Positions 1 through 8,297 are shown, counted from the first letter of the stretch. The stretch is 64,000 nt of DNA from Bradyrhizobium diazoefficiens (GCF_016616425.1 NZ_CP067101.1:7064501-7128500), one strand, 5' to 3'. Made by a program: numbers and translations. The notes: a model not told the origin generated them from the letters alone.

Positions 1-455
1 AGGGATTCGGCGATGCCCATGGCAACGCCGGCGGTGACCGATTTCGGCGCCAGCGACAGCACCACGTCGCGCGGCAAGCGGGCAAGTTCGGCCAGCAATA
101 CCACCGACACCACGGCCGTGACCGATCCGGCGAGCAGGGCCGCCAGCATCGGCACGATCGAGGCGACCACGCGCTTGCGATTCTCGTACAGCGGTACGGC
201 GAGCGCGACGGTCGCGGGTCCAAGCAGGAAGTGCACGAATTGCGCGCCGGCGAAATAGGTCGTGTAGGAGGTGCCGGTCAGGAGCAGAAACGCGCCGATG
301 ATCCACATCGCATGCAGCACGGGATTGGCCAGAGGGTGGCGCCGGGTCGCCAGCGACACCGCGTCCGTGGTCGCATAGACCAGCAGCGTCACGGTCAGCC
401 ACAGCAGCGGCGACTGCGAGAGATAGACCCAGAGCGAGAACGGATTGTCGCTCAT
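1..455 (-). CDS. LrgB/CidB family membrane protein, 3' part cut by the window edge
   Basis: The first 151 codons of this inner-membrane protein are visible; the rest lies beyond position 1. Several hydrophobic helices are seen, and residues near 140 (KSVTAGVAMGI) match the conserved LrgB core. LrgB partners LrgA in a holin/antiholin-like or small-metabolite export system. The ATG at 455 overlaps the stop codon of the upstream lrgA-like gene (ATGA arrangement), so the two are probably translationally coupled. Partial only because of the window boundary. Confidence 0.85.
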   Translation of the reverse strand, partial: MSDNPFSLWVYLSQSPLLWLTVTLLVYATTDAVSLATRRHPLANPVLHAMWIIGAFLLLTGTSYTTYFAGAQFVHFLLGPATVALAVPLYENRKRVVASIVPMLAALLAGSVTAVVSVVLLAELARLPRDVVLSLAPKSVTAGVAMGIAES

Positions 456-835
456 CGCGCGTCCTGTTGCTTCAACAGGCGGCTGACGAGGAGAAAGGTC
501 AGCACCGTCGCGAGCAGCGTGGCGACCACGGACAGCGCGAGCACCAGGACGATCGCGACGCCGTGGGACGCGAGCAGATCGAGCTTCTGCACGACGCCGA
601 CGCCGGCCGGCACGAACAACAGCGACAGATGCGCCAATAAACCCTTGCCTGCCGTCTCGACGCCGTCGTTGCGCAGCGGTCCGCGCACCAGCAACGCAAA
701 ACGATCGCGAGCGAGGAGGAGCACCAGGAGCAGCAGCAGGCCGAGCACCGGTCCCGGCAGCGGCAGGCCGAGGCCGCGCGCGACGGCTTCGCCGATCAAT
801 TGGCACAGCAGGATGAGGCCGAGACTCGCGAGCAT
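452..835 (-). CDS. CidA/LrgA family holin-like membrane protein
   Basis: This 127-residue protein has four hydrophobic segments and a Leu-rich loop, the usual size and topology of the CidA/LrgA family. Near residue 60 the segment RNDGVETAGKGLLAHLSLLF resembles the conserved family core, with the phrase LLFVPAGVGV following. Family members affect autolysis or export of small metabolites together with LrgB, whose gene starts within this gene's stop codon. The exact physiological substrate cannot be told from sequence. Confidence 0.85.
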   Translation of the reverse strand: MLASLGLILLCQLIGEAVARGLGLPLPGPVLGLLLLLVLLLARDRFALLVRGPLRNDGVETAGKGLLAHLSLLFVPAGVGVVQKLDLLASHGVAIVLVLALSVVATLLATVLTFLLVSRLLKQQDAR

Positions 836-994
836 GACCGTCGCATCAAGGGATGCGCCGGCAGGCTTGTCAATCGCCGCTATGCGTGAGACCTGCGCGG
901 CTCTTGCGAAGCGCGTTGCGGAGCAGCAGCGTCGCTGTCAGCGTCGCAGTATTCGTCGAGCGCGGCCCGCGCCAGCGGTTCGCAAACTTCAAGC

Positions 995-1022
995 AAAAGG
1001 CCGGAGCGCTGCTCCGGCCTTC
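995..1022 (-). terminator. Rho-independent terminator of the downstream PsiF-like gene
   Basis: An inverted repeat (AAGGCCGGAGC / GCTCCGGCCTT) with a short loop, read on the minus strand, is followed by TTTTG. It lies 16 bases past the stop codon of the small secreted protein gene at 1038-1520. Confidence 0.75.
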
Positions 1023-1037
1023 GTATCAATCCGAAGC

Positions 1038-1520
1038 TCAGGCGGCGCCCTTCAGCTTCTTGGTGCATTCGCTGTAATAGCCGCCGCCCTTCTGGATCCA
1101 CTTTAGACCACCATTGCCATTGGTCGCCTTGTTGGCGTTGTACTGGTCGACGCAGGTGTGGAGGCGGGCCTTGCCGGGTGTCTCCTTGGCGTATTTCGGA
1201 TCGACTGCGTTCGGAAAGATCGCGGGGCCGGCCGGCAGGGTCGGCGCGGCAGCGGGGGCGGCCTCCTTCTTCGCCTGTTTCGGCTCGGCAGGAGCGGCGG
1301 GCGCAGCCGCCGTCGGCGCAGCAGCGGGTGTTGCATCCGCGCCGCACTGGGCCTTGCGGAAGTCTTTCCACTTCATGGTGCCGAGCGAGCCGTCCTTCTT
1401 GGCAGCCTGGTATTTCGCGCTGCATTCCTGCGAGGTCAGCGCCTGAGCCGGCGCGGTGGCCGCCAATGCCGCGACACCCGACACCACGATCGCGCACAAC
1501 AAATTTGTCCGAATGGTCAT
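1038..1520 (-). CDS. Small secreted Ala/Pro-rich protein of unknown function
   Basis: A 160-residue protein with a clear signal peptide (cleavage probably after residue 27, AQA). The mature part begins with a motif SQECSAKYQAAKKDGSLGTM and continues with WKDFRKAQCG, then an Ala/Pro-rich linker (about 62-100) and a second Cys-containing half (VDQYNANKATN...). Two Cys pairs could form periplasmic disulfides. The Cys-x(n)-FRK-x2-C pattern recalls PsiF-repeat proteins, as in the gene at 1723, but I cannot assign a function. It has its own terminator. Confidence 0.75.
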   Translation of the reverse strand: MTIRTNLLCAIVVSGVAALAATAPAQALTSQECSAKYQAAKKDGSLGTMKWKDFRKAQCGADATPAAAPTAAAPAAPAEPKQAKKEAAPAAAPTLPAGPAIFPNAVDPKYAKETPGKARLHTCVDQYNANKATNGNGGLKWIQKGGGYYSECTKKLKGAA

Positions 1521-1722
1521 CCCTGGGTCTCCTCTTTGGTCTTCCCCGACGGAAGTGAAACGAAGAATGCTATCCTAGCGTGCCGTCCGCTCGCGGCAAG
1601 GATGCCACGGCTTTCGCCGCCAAAATATAGTGGTCCCGTCCCTCAAGCTCATTCATGTCGCGTTCAGCAAGGTGAGCCGACGTTCCCAAGCTCTCGTAAT
1701 TCTCGCAAGATGAGTGCACACC

Positions 1723-2001
1723 ATGACCCTCGCCTCTCGCCTCGCCGCTGTCGCCCTCGCCTCCCTGCTCGCCACCGGCACCGCCTTCGCGCAGACCGCC
1801 GCGCCGGCTGCCAAGACCGATACGAAGACCGATGCCGCCATGACCGGCAAGAAAGCTCCGAAGGAGCGCTCGGCCGAGTCGCTCGAATGCTCCAAGCAGG
1901 CCGACGCCAAGGGCCTGCACGGCAAGGAGCGCAAGAAATTCCGCTCCGAATGCATCAAGTCCGCGAAGGCCGGCACTGCCGCTCCCGCCGGCAAGAAATA
2001 G
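1723..2001 (+). CDS. PsiF-repeat family small secreted protein
   Basis: A protein of about 92 residues: signal peptide (LASRLAAVALASLLATGTAFA), a short Ala/Lys linker, and one PsiF repeat (SLECSKQADAKGLHGKERKK followed by FRSECIKSAK). PsiF in E. coli is phosphate-starvation induced, but its function is unknown. The ATG at 1723 is preferred over an in-frame GTG at 1714 because it places the positively charged n-region of the signal peptide correctly. The protein is strongly basic. Confidence 0.8.
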   Translation: MTLASRLAAVALASLLATGTAFAQTAAPAAKTDTKTDAAMTGKKAPKERSAESLECSKQADAKGLHGKERKKFRSECIKSAKAGTAAPAGKK

Positions 2002-2102
2002 CCTCCAACACGATCTTCCGCAGGTCTCGGGCGAGAGGCGCACGCATTGCGGCATGACGAGCTTGCAATTGTGCGCCTCTCGCCGATTTGCGATAAGGCG
2101 GC

Positions 2103-3188
2103 GTGAAGCAAATCACCGCCTCCCTGCCGTTCGAATGGCCAAGCCGTGCCAAGCTCTTGAGCACGGCGGAGACGCTCGTCATCGGCACCGCCGGGGGCCT
2201 CGTGTTTCTCCTCGCCGGCCTTCCCGGCGGGCTGATCTCGGGCTCGATGATCGCGGTCGGAATCGCGGCGATCGCCGGCCGCCAGTTGTCGCTGCCGCCG
2301 ATTCTGACCCAGACCGTTCTGGTGCTGCTCGGCATTTCGCTGGGCTCGGTGGTCTCGCGCCATTTGATCCAGCAGGTCAGCGCCTATCCCGTCACCATCG
2401 GGCTGCTTGCGCTCGCGACCTTCTGCTCGACCCTCGGCTCCAGCTATTACCTCCAGCGCATCCATGGCTGGGACCGCACCTCGGCTTTCCTCGCCGGCAG
2501 CCCCGGCGCGCTGTCGCAGATCACGATTCTGGCAGTCGAGCGCGGCGCCGACCTGCCGGGCATCGCGGTGGTGCAGACCATGCGCGTCATCATCCTGACC
2601 GCGGCCCTGCCATTGGTGCTGGCGGTCGCAGGCGTCGCCCCCTCTGCCGCGCCGTCGCTGACGACCGCGATTGCCTCGCCGCTGGATCTCCTGGAGCTGG
2701 TCGCGGCCTCGCTGGCCATGGCGCTGTTCCTGCGGCTGATCAAGTTTCCGGCGAGCTGGATGTTCGGCGCCATGATCGCCTCCAGCGTGCTGCACGGCGC
2801 CGGCTGGGTCGAGGGCGGGCTGCCGAACTGGGGACGCAGCGTGGCGCTGGTCGGCATCGGCGCGCTGATCGGCAGCCGTTTCGCGCGGATGCGGATCAAG
2901 ACGCTCGCCGGCCACATCAACGCGGCGCTGGGCTCGTTCGCCGTGGCCATCGCCGTCTCCGCCATTTTCGTCGGCATCGTGGCGCTCACCACGCATGTCA
3001 AATTCTCCGACGTCGTTGTCGCCTTCGCGCCGGGCGCGATGGACGCCATGCTGGCGCTGGCGCTGACGTTGCACATCGACCCAATCTTCGTCGGCGCCCA
3101 TCACCTCTCGCGCTTCGTGTTCGTGACGATCGCGACACCGGGCATCGTGCACCTGTTCGGACGCACGCAGGACGACGTGGACGATTGA
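2103..3188 (+). CDS. AbrB-family integral membrane protein
   Basis: A 361-residue polytopic membrane protein with about ten helices and the internal duplication typical of the AbrB (ammonia monooxygenase regulator, PF05145) family: GLPGGLISGSMI in the first half and a related FPASWMFGAMIASSVLH in the second. GSPGALSQITILA and AFAPGAMDAMLALA are conserved family loops. The name reflects an old annotation; members are probably transporters of unknown substrate. Translation likely starts at GTG 2103. It converges with dsbB, with only three bases between the stop codons. Confidence 0.85.
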   Translation: MKQITASLPFEWPSRAKLLSTAETLVIGTAGGLVFLLAGLPGGLISGSMIAVGIAAIAGRQLSLPPILTQTVLVLLGISLGSVVSRHLIQQVSAYPVTIGLLALATFCSTLGSSYYLQRIHGWDRTSAFLAGSPGALSQITILAVERGADLPGIAVVQTMRVIILTAALPLVLAVAGVAPSAAPSLTTAIASPLDLLELVAASLAMALFLRLIKFPASWMFGAMIASSVLHGAGWVEGGLPNWGRSVALVGIGALIGSRFARMRIKTLAGHINAALGSFAVAIAVSAIFVGIVALTTHVKFSDVVVAFAPGAMDAMLALALTLHIDPIFVGAHHLSRFVFVTIATPGIVHLFGRTQDDVDD

Positions 3189-3191
3189 GCG

Positions 3192-3731
3192 TTAGCGCTT
3201 CGCCGTCGTCACAAAGCCCCACGCGGCGATCGCGGCCATCGCGAGCGAGATCAGCACGTTGTAGCCGGCGAGGGAGAGGCCGAGGAAGCGCCATTGCACC
3301 TCGTCGCAGCGCACCACCTTCACGGTGTCGAGCCGCGACAGTAGATCGCCGGCGTTGCCGAGATTGACGACGGGGCCGGAGCAATCGGTCGGCCCCTTCC
3401 AGAATCCCCACTCGACGCCGGAATGGTAGGTGCCGAGACCGGCATTGGCGAGCGTTGCCAGCGCGAGGATCGCGAGCCCTGCCAGCAGCAGCGGCCGCGG
3501 CGCGCCGCTTCTCGCCGCCAGCGCCGTGAGCGCACCAAGCGGAATCGCGAGGTAATAGGCGTAGCGCTGCTCCAGGCAGAGCGGACAAGGTAGGATCTCC
3601 AGCACGAGCTGGAAGAACCAGGCGCCCGCAATGGTCGCTGCGGCAATCAGCGTGACGAGCAGCGAGGCGGTCAGCGCAGAGCCGCTGGCAGCCGGCTTGA
3701 ATGCAGATATTGCAGCACTCTGGGTCGTCAC
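3192..3731 (-). CDS. dsbB: Disulfide bond formation protein B
   Basis: A 179-residue inner-membrane quinone reductase that reoxidises DsbA. The first periplasmic loop has the catalytic pair C49-P-L-C52 followed by the conserved LEQR, and the second loop holds C117 and C142, the second redox pair. Four transmembrane helices are visible. Family assignment is firm; the partner DsbA is not in this window. It is convergent with the AbrB-like gene. Confidence 0.9.
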   Translation of the reverse strand: MTTQSAAISAFKPAASGSALTASLLVTLIAAATIAGAWFFQLVLEILPCPLCLEQRYAYYLAIPLGALTALAARSGAPRPLLLAGLAILALATLANAGLGTYHSGVEWGFWKGPTDCSGPVVNLGNAGDLLSRLDTVKVVRCDEVQWRFLGLSLAGYNVLISLAMAAIAAWGFVTTAKR

Positions 3732-3885
3732 GGCGGCCTCTTTCGCATGTCTCGCCCCAAGGCTCTAATCCCGGCCCACGCGGCTGTCGAGAACGCCCGG
3801 GATCACTTTGGCGCGGGTTGACCCCGCTTTGTCCATGGCTATAGTCCGCCGGCTTCGCGACGCTCCTATCGAGGGCCGACCGGGG

Positions 3886-3970
3886 GCCCCTGTGGCGGAA
3901 CTGGTAGACGCGCTCGACTCAAAATCGAGTTCCGCAAGGAGTGCTGGTTCGATTCCGGCCAGGGGCACCA
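3886..3970 (+). tRNA. tRNA-Leu (anticodon CAA)
   Basis: A complete cloverleaf can be drawn: acceptor GCCCCTG pairs with CAGGGGC, the anticodon stem CTCGA/TCGAG encloses loop CTCAAAA (anticodon CAA, reading UUG), a long variable arm follows as expected for Leu, and the T-arm has GGTTCGATTCC. CCA is encoded (ACCA at 3967-3970). Gene content changes to accessory functions directly downstream, which makes this tRNA a candidate integration site. Confidence 0.95.
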
Positions 3971-4424
3971 CGCAAAAAACGTCAGCACTAACAATATTTT
4001 ATAGAGATAGTTCGATTCCTGAGTCTTTTGGGGGACAAACGTTCATGGCGAATTTCGCTATTCCGAACGGGGGAAATTGAGCAGATGGCTCGCAAGAACG
4101 ATGGCGCGAGCGCCAACCCTTGCAAGACGGCGAAGGGGCCGATCGCGGCCAACAAATTCTTTGGGGGCGGGTTCGATGGGCTGAGAGCCGCATTGTCGAG
4201 AGACTATTCACGCCAGGTCGCATTTAGAACCAATGACGGATGGGTGTCGGTCTCGTCCGTATCTTTCCTTCGCCACATGACCGACCGCTGCCTCTTCACG
4301 TGACCAAAGTCGGTGCGCAACCGTAACCTTTCCCGAAACTCGATCGAATCGTCCTTGTCGAGGCCGCCGCGTCTTTGCTGGGCCGCTGCAGGGATCGAAG
4401 GTTACCGAAAGGGTCGTCGCGACG
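3971..4424 (+). other. Intergenic stretch after the tRNA, with a weak ORF
   Basis: About 350 bases lie between the tRNA and the SigF-type promoter at 4323. The first 60 bases are clearly more AT-rich than the surroundings. A 72-codon ORF from ATG 4085 to 4303 has a purine-rich stretch (GGGGGAAA) upstream, but its product (starting MARKNDGASANPCK) matches no family I know and may be spurious. No integrase gene is visible. Confidence 0.4.
4323..4348 (+). promoter_or_regulatory. Putative SigF (ECF) promoter for the VKOR-radical SAM-methyltransferase operon
   Basis: GTAACC (4323-4328), a 16-base spacer, then CGAA (4345-4348). This matches the -35/-10 pattern known for Caulobacter SigF. It lies about 77 bases before the ATG of the VKOR-like gene. 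The sigF gene itself lies 4 kb downstream on the other strand. The same motif occurs before three other units in this window. Confidence 0.7.
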
Positions 4425-4820
4425 ATGAGTTCGTTCCGCTACATCGCATTTGCCGTCGCGGCAGCGAGCGCCGGGGCGATGTTCTATATCGGGCTTTACC
4501 AGAGTCGCCTGGTCGGCCGCCTCATCTGCCCGTTCCTCGGCGAGCAGTGCGAGGGCGTCGCCGACGCACCGTTCGCGCGGCCCTTCGGCATTCCGGACGG
4601 CTACATTGGGGCCGCCCTGTACATCGTGATCCTCGGTCTGCTGCTCGCGCCGCCCGCCCGCTGGGTCTGGATCGCGCTGCTCGTGCTCGCGGCGGCCGCG
4701 ACCGCGGCGAACGTGCTCGGCATCCGCGACATGACGAATTTCGGCGGCTACTGCTTCTACTGTCTGACGACCGCTGTGCTGTCCCCGGTGCTGCTCTACT
4801 CGGTCTGGAAGCTCGGATGA
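4425..4820 (+). CDS. Vitamin K epoxide reductase (VKOR)-like membrane thiol oxidoreductase
   Basis: A 131-residue protein with four hydrophobic helices. It has a loop cysteine pair (C35 and C42), the conserved FGIPDGYIGA segment at 54-63, and a C-terminal C110-F-Y-C113 active site at the membrane edge, the VKOR layout. VKOR homologues in bacteria oxidise thiols at quinone expense, like DsbB. It is small for the family and lacks a fused thioredoxin. Its stop codon overlaps the ATG of the radical SAM gene, so the two are coupled. The nearby dsbB (3192) would make a housekeeping role redundant, which suggests a dedicated function with the enzymes downstream. Confidence 0.75.
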   Translation: MSSFRYIAFAVAAASAGAMFYIGLYQSRLVGRLICPFLGEQCEGVADAPFARPFGIPDGYIGAALYIVILGLLLAPPARWVWIALLVLAAAATAANVLGIRDMTNFGGYCFYCLTTAVLSPVLLYSVWKLG

Positions 4821-6364
4821 TGTCGGAAGGGCCGGCTATGGATGCAAAAATCCCCGCAGCATTCGAGCACGGTCTCTCGCCCGTTCGGCGCGTGGATTCG
4901 AACTACGTATTCCACGAACTCACCCGAAGCATCTGTCCGTCCTGCAAGACGGTCATCGACGCCAAGATCCTGCTTCGCGACAACAAGGTCTACATGAGCA
5001 AGCGCTGCCCGCATTGCGGGCCGTTCATGTCCCTCGTCTACGACGACGCGCAGGCCTACCTGTCGTTTGCCCGCTTCAACAAGCCCGGCACGATCCCGCT
5101 GGCGTACGGCACGCGGCACGACAAGGGCTGCCCGCACGATTGCGGGCTCTGTCCCGACCACGAACAGCACGCCTGCCTCGGCATCATCGAGGTGAACAGC
5201 GCGTGCGACATGGATTGCCCGCTCTGTTTCGCGGAGGCGGCACCCGGCTTCAGCCTGACCATGGAGGAAGTCGAGCAGATGCTCGATGACTATGTCCGGA
5301 CGGAAGGCCGACCGGAGGTCGTCCAGTTCTCCGGCGGCGAGCCGACCATGCATCCGCGGATCATCGACTTCGTCCGTGCCGCCCAGGCCCGCGGCATCCG
5401 CTTCGTCATGCTGAACACCAACGGCAAGCGCATCGCCCGCGACGACAGGTTTCTGGCGGAACTCGATCAGGTACGCCCCTCGCTCTACTTCCAGTTCGAC
5501 GGCTTCGAGCGCGAGACCTACCGGGCGATCCGCGGTGAGCCCGACATCCTGGAAGAGAAGCTCCGCGCCCTCGATCGGCTGGCCCAGATCGGACTCGACG
5601 TGACCATCGTCCCTGCCATCGAGCGCGGCATCAACGAGCATGAAATCGGGCGGATCGTGGACTTCGCGATCGAGCATCCGGCGATCCGCGGCATCACCTT
5701 CCAGCCCGCCTTCCATGCGGGACGGTACTCCGCGCACGATCCGATGAAGCGCATGACGATTCCGGAGATCGTCCGGCTGATCGAGGCGCAGACCGGCGGC
5801 AAGTTCGTCGCCTCGGATTTCGTGCCGGTACCGTGCTGCTTCCCAACCTGCAATTCGGTGACCTACGCCTTCATCGAGGACGGCAGGGTCACCCCTCTGC
5901 CGCGCATCGTCGATGTCGGCGACTACCTCGACTACATCACGAACCGCATCGTGCCGGATTTCAGTCACGAAGTGAGGACGGCCCTGGAAGGCCTCTGGTC
6001 CTCGTCCTCCGTCGCCGGCTCCGAGGCGTCGGAGGATCGGGTCGCGATTTCCTGTCAGATCTGCGAACTTCCGGATGGCCTCGCGATCAACGGGATCGCC
6101 AAGAACATGATCATGATCATGCTCCAGGACTTCATGGACCCCTGGACGTTCAACCAGAAGAACGTGATGAAGTGCTGCAAGGAATTCCTGCTGCCGGGCG
6201 GCAAGCAGATTCCGTTCTGTGCGTTCAATTCGGTCGGCTATCGCGAGCAGGCGCGCGCGCAACTCAACGCCATGGAGCCGGAGCGCCGGCGGGCGCGGAA
6301 GGAGGGCCGCCCCTTTGAGCCGAAGCCCATCGTCTTCGACTTCGGCGACAAGCGCCCCCGATGA
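4817..6364 (+). CDS. COG1964-type radical SAM enzyme (Tes/MJ0619-like)
   Basis: A 515-residue protein from ATG 4817, which overlaps the preceding stop codon. N-terminal C40xxC43 and C64xxC67 form a rubredoxin-like site. C105, C109, C112 and C120 could hold an auxiliary cluster, and C130x3C134x2C137 is the radical SAM [4Fe-4S] motif. FSGGEPTMHP follows as the SAM-binding GGE motif. The C-terminal third has more cysteines (CCFPTC, SCQIC, KCC, FC), consistent with further clusters. This architecture is that of COG1964, which includes archaeal tetraether synthase Tes and the MJ0619 pterin methylase. The substrate here is unknown; being soluble next to a membrane oxidoreductase, lipid or cofactor substrates are possible. 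A methyltransferase gene overlaps its end. Confidence 0.8.
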   Translation: MMSEGPAMDAKIPAAFEHGLSPVRRVDSNYVFHELTRSICPSCKTVIDAKILLRDNKVYMSKRCPHCGPFMSLVYDDAQAYLSFARFNKPGTIPLAYGTRHDKGCPHDCGLCPDHEQHACLGIIEVNSACDMDCPLCFAEAAPGFSLTMEEVEQMLDDYVRTEGRPEVVQFSGGEPTMHPRIIDFVRAAQARGIRFVMLNTNGKRIARDDRFLAELDQVRPSLYFQFDGFERETYRAIRGEPDILEEKLRALDRLAQIGLDVTIVPAIERGINEHEIGRIVDFAIEHPAIRGITFQPAFHAGRYSAHDPMKRMTIPEIVRLIEAQTGGKFVASDFVPVPCCFPTCNSVTYAFIEDGRVTPLPRIVDVGDYLDYITNRIVPDFSHEVRTALEGLWSSSSVAGSEASEDRVAISCQICELPDGLAINGIAKNMIMIMLQDFMDPWTFNQKNVMKCCKEFLLPGGKQIPFCAFNSVGYREQARAQLNAMEPERRRARKEGRPFEPKPIVFDFGDKRPR

Positions 6365-7197
6365 GCCACCTCGAAACCGCGCCGGACATGCTCAAGCAGT
6401 GCTGCGCGGCAGCCTACGACCACGACGCCGTCCGGGTTCTGGTCGGCGATGAGCTGCACCCGGGCGGCGCGCAACTCACAGAGCGCCTGGGGCGAATGCT
6501 GAATCTGGGGTCGGATGCCCGCGTCCTCGACGTCGCATCCGGACGAGGCGATGGTGCGCTGGTGCTCGCCGCCCGCTTCGGCTGCGAGGTCGTCGGTCTC
6601 GACTACGGACGGCGGAACGTTGAAGCGGCGACGAACGAGGCGAGATTGCGGGGACTGGCGGACAGGGTCGAGTTCTGCTGCGGCGACGCCGAGAGATTGC
6701 CCTTCTCCGACGGGACGTTCGACGCCGTCGTCTGTGAGTGTGCGCTGTGCACGTTTCCGGACAAGCGGGCGGCGGCCGATGAATTCGCCCGAGTGCTGAA
6801 GCCCGGCGGGCGGGTCGGCATCAGCGATCTCACCCGCAGCGGTCCCTTGCCTCGCGGACTCGAAGGTGTCGCCGCCTGGATCGCGTGCGTCGCGGACGCA
6901 CGGCCGGTCGGCGACTATAGCGCGCTACTCGCCGGCGCCGGCCTGGCCGTCCGCGAGACGGAGGCGCACGACGGCGCCCTGGTCGATTTTATCGAGGCGA
7001 TCCGGTCCCGGCTGTTCGCGACGGAGATCATGATCGGGCTGAACAAGCTCGAATTGCCGGGCATTGATCTCGCGGCGGTCAAGGACATCGCCCGATGCGC
7101 GCTCGCCGCGGCGAAGTCCGGCACGCTCGGCTACGCGATCGTCACCGCCACAAAGGACGCCGGCCCGCGCGCCGGCGACCTCAAGGCACGACCTTAA
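6361..7197 (+). CDS. Class I SAM-dependent methyltransferase
   Basis: A 278-residue protein with a standard Rossmann methyltransferase core: motif I DVASGRGDGALVLA, acidic strand-2 end VVGLDYG, motif II CCGDAERLPF and the post-II DAVVCECALC. An N-terminal CC pair (C14, C15) and three further cysteines between about 104 and 126 recall thiol-rich arsenite methyltransferases, but the ArsM C-terminal Cys pair is not obvious. The ATG overlaps the stop codon of the radical SAM gene. It probably acts in the same pathway. The 3' end overlaps a decayed DUF427 fragment on the other strand. Confidence 0.8.
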   Translation: MSHLETAPDMLKQCCAAAYDHDAVRVLVGDELHPGGAQLTERLGRMLNLGSDARVLDVASGRGDGALVLAARFGCEVVGLDYGRRNVEAATNEARLRGLADRVEFCCGDAERLPFSDGTFDAVVCECALCTFPDKRAAADEFARVLKPGGRVGISDLTRSGPLPRGLEGVAAWIACVADARPVGDYSALLAGAGLAVRETEAHDGALVDFIEAIRSRLFATEIMIGLNKLELPGIDLAAVKDIARCALAAAKSGTLGYAIVTATKDAGPRAGDLKARP

Positions 7198-7330
7198 CGC
7201 CCTTCCAGAAAACGACTTTGGCCGCGATGTTGGCGGCCCCGGCTTGGGATCCGGATAGTACCAAGTGGCGTCGAGGTCCACGCTGCCGTCCACGTCGATC
7301 CTTGCGTCCGGGCGCCCGCGCATTGCCGGC
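7181..7330 (-). pseudogene. Remnant of a DUF427 protein, frameshifted
   Basis: On the minus strand one frame reads VDLDATWYYPDPKPG and the next reads AANIAAKVVFWKGVKVVP followed by a stop at 7181-7183. Together they match the C-terminal end of DUF427 domain proteins (DxxWYYPDP ... VAFWKGV), joined by a frameshift. No start or upstream domain remains. It overlaps the 3' end of the methyltransferase gene. Confidence 0.6.
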
Positions 7331-7377
7331 GATGCAATTCGCCGGGGCCGCCGCGCCTTCCTGGACTGCTCGCTAGT

Positions 7378-7611
7378 CTAGTCGTGGCGATTGGTTACGC
7401 CCATTTTCGCCGAGTCCGCCCCCGCCTGTCCGAGCATCTCGATCAGCGGGCGATAACCGCGGTCGGCGAGGCGCTGCGCAGCGACGCCCACGTAGGCCTG
7501 ATCGAGCTCGATACCGAGGCCTTCGACCAGCCGGTTCATATAGTTGAAGAACGCCACGGTCGCGACCAGAGCAGCGTCGCGTTCTTCGGCAACGGCGGAA
7601 GGCAAGCCATT
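7378..7611 (-). pseudogene. C-terminal fragment of an AhpD/carboxymuconolactone decarboxylase-like peroxidase
   Basis: Directly after the nrsF stop, the minus strand encodes ERDAALVATVAFFNYMNRLV then EGLGIELD, typical of the C-terminal half of peroxidase-related AhpD-like proteins (usual length about 190 residues). The N-terminal half with the CxxC site is missing. A TTG at 7605 could start a 75-residue product, but a decayed remnant is more likely given the neighbouring DUF427 fragment. Confidence 0.6.
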
Positions 7612-7628
7612 CGCGGTCCTTTCCAGGC

Positions 7629-8297
7629 CTAACCCCTGATGTCCGGGCGCGGCGCGATCCATTGCATCATGCGGTGTCCGAACAGGCCCCCGAGACCGAC
7701 GAACATCATCGCCGTCCCGATGTTGAACATGATTATCATGAGGGTAGCGTCTCCCGAATGGAAGAGCGACAGGGCCGTCGCCGTGATCGCCGCCACCGAT
7801 AGGCTGCCCATGCAGGTCACCGCGGTCGGCCGCAGCGGCGCCGCGTAGCGCAGCATGACAAGCATCGCGAGCGACAGCGGCAAGCTGGTTAGCACCAGCG
7901 TTGCGAGGCAACGCATCGCCTCTCCGATCGAGACGCCGTCGGGGCCGAACGAGACCCAATCGCCGAGGCACTGGTAGCCGATGTTCGACAGCCAAAGAAC
8001 GACTGCCGGCGCTGGCAGAAGGAGCCACAAGCGCGAGCGGTCCGGCAGGCTCACCAGGAAGGCGGCGACCGCAGCGAGCACGCCCGTCAGGATCGCTCCG
8101 GCCATGCCGGCGGAGAACGCCGGATCGTGCAGCCGCTGCGCGAGGTCTGGGCGGATGCCCTGACTGACCGCCAGGAGACCCACGACCAGCGCCGCCAGCA
8201 GGAGCCAGCCGGCCGCCCGCGTCACCGGCGGCCGCAGCCGGCGTACGGGCTTCAAGTTCTTCGAAAGGGATTCGATGAGATCGGGTGTCGCAATCAT
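7629..8297 (-). CDS. nrsF: NrsF-type anti-sigma factor (DUF1109)
   Basis: A 222-residue integral membrane protein with a short cytoplasmic N-terminus (IESLSKNLKPVRRLRPP) and six predicted helices, the DUF1109/NrsF family layout. In Caulobacter NrsF holds SigF inactive at the membrane and releases it on heavy-metal or oxidative stress. Two cysteines (in YQCLGDW and AMRCLATLV) lie in or next to the middle helices and may sense the signal, as described for NrsF. The gene starts within the 3' end of sigF, the classic coupled sigma/anti-sigma arrangement. Confidence 0.88.
   Translation of the reverse strand: MIATPDLIESLSKNLKPVRRLRPPVTRAAGWLLLAALVVGLLAVSQGIRPDLAQRLHDPAFSAGMAGAILTGVLAAVAAFLVSLPDRSRLWLLLPAPAVVLWLSNIGYQCLGDWVSFGPDGVSIGEAMRCLATLVLTSLPLSLAMLVMLRYAAPLRPTAVTCMGSLSVAAITATALSLFHSGDATLMIIMFNIGTAMMFVGLGGLFGHRMMQWIAPRPDIRG

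Noticed and set aside
1653..3152. Long 499-residue minus-strand ORF over the AbrB-like gene
   Set aside because: Arg/Gln/Asp-rich composition with no domain; it is the GC-driven shadow of the AbrB-like gene, which has clear helices and family motifs.
4010..4018. A second GTTCGATTC word 60 bases after the tRNA, possible second tRNA or attachment copy
   Set aside because: Only nine bases match and no cloverleaf or acceptor stem could be drawn.
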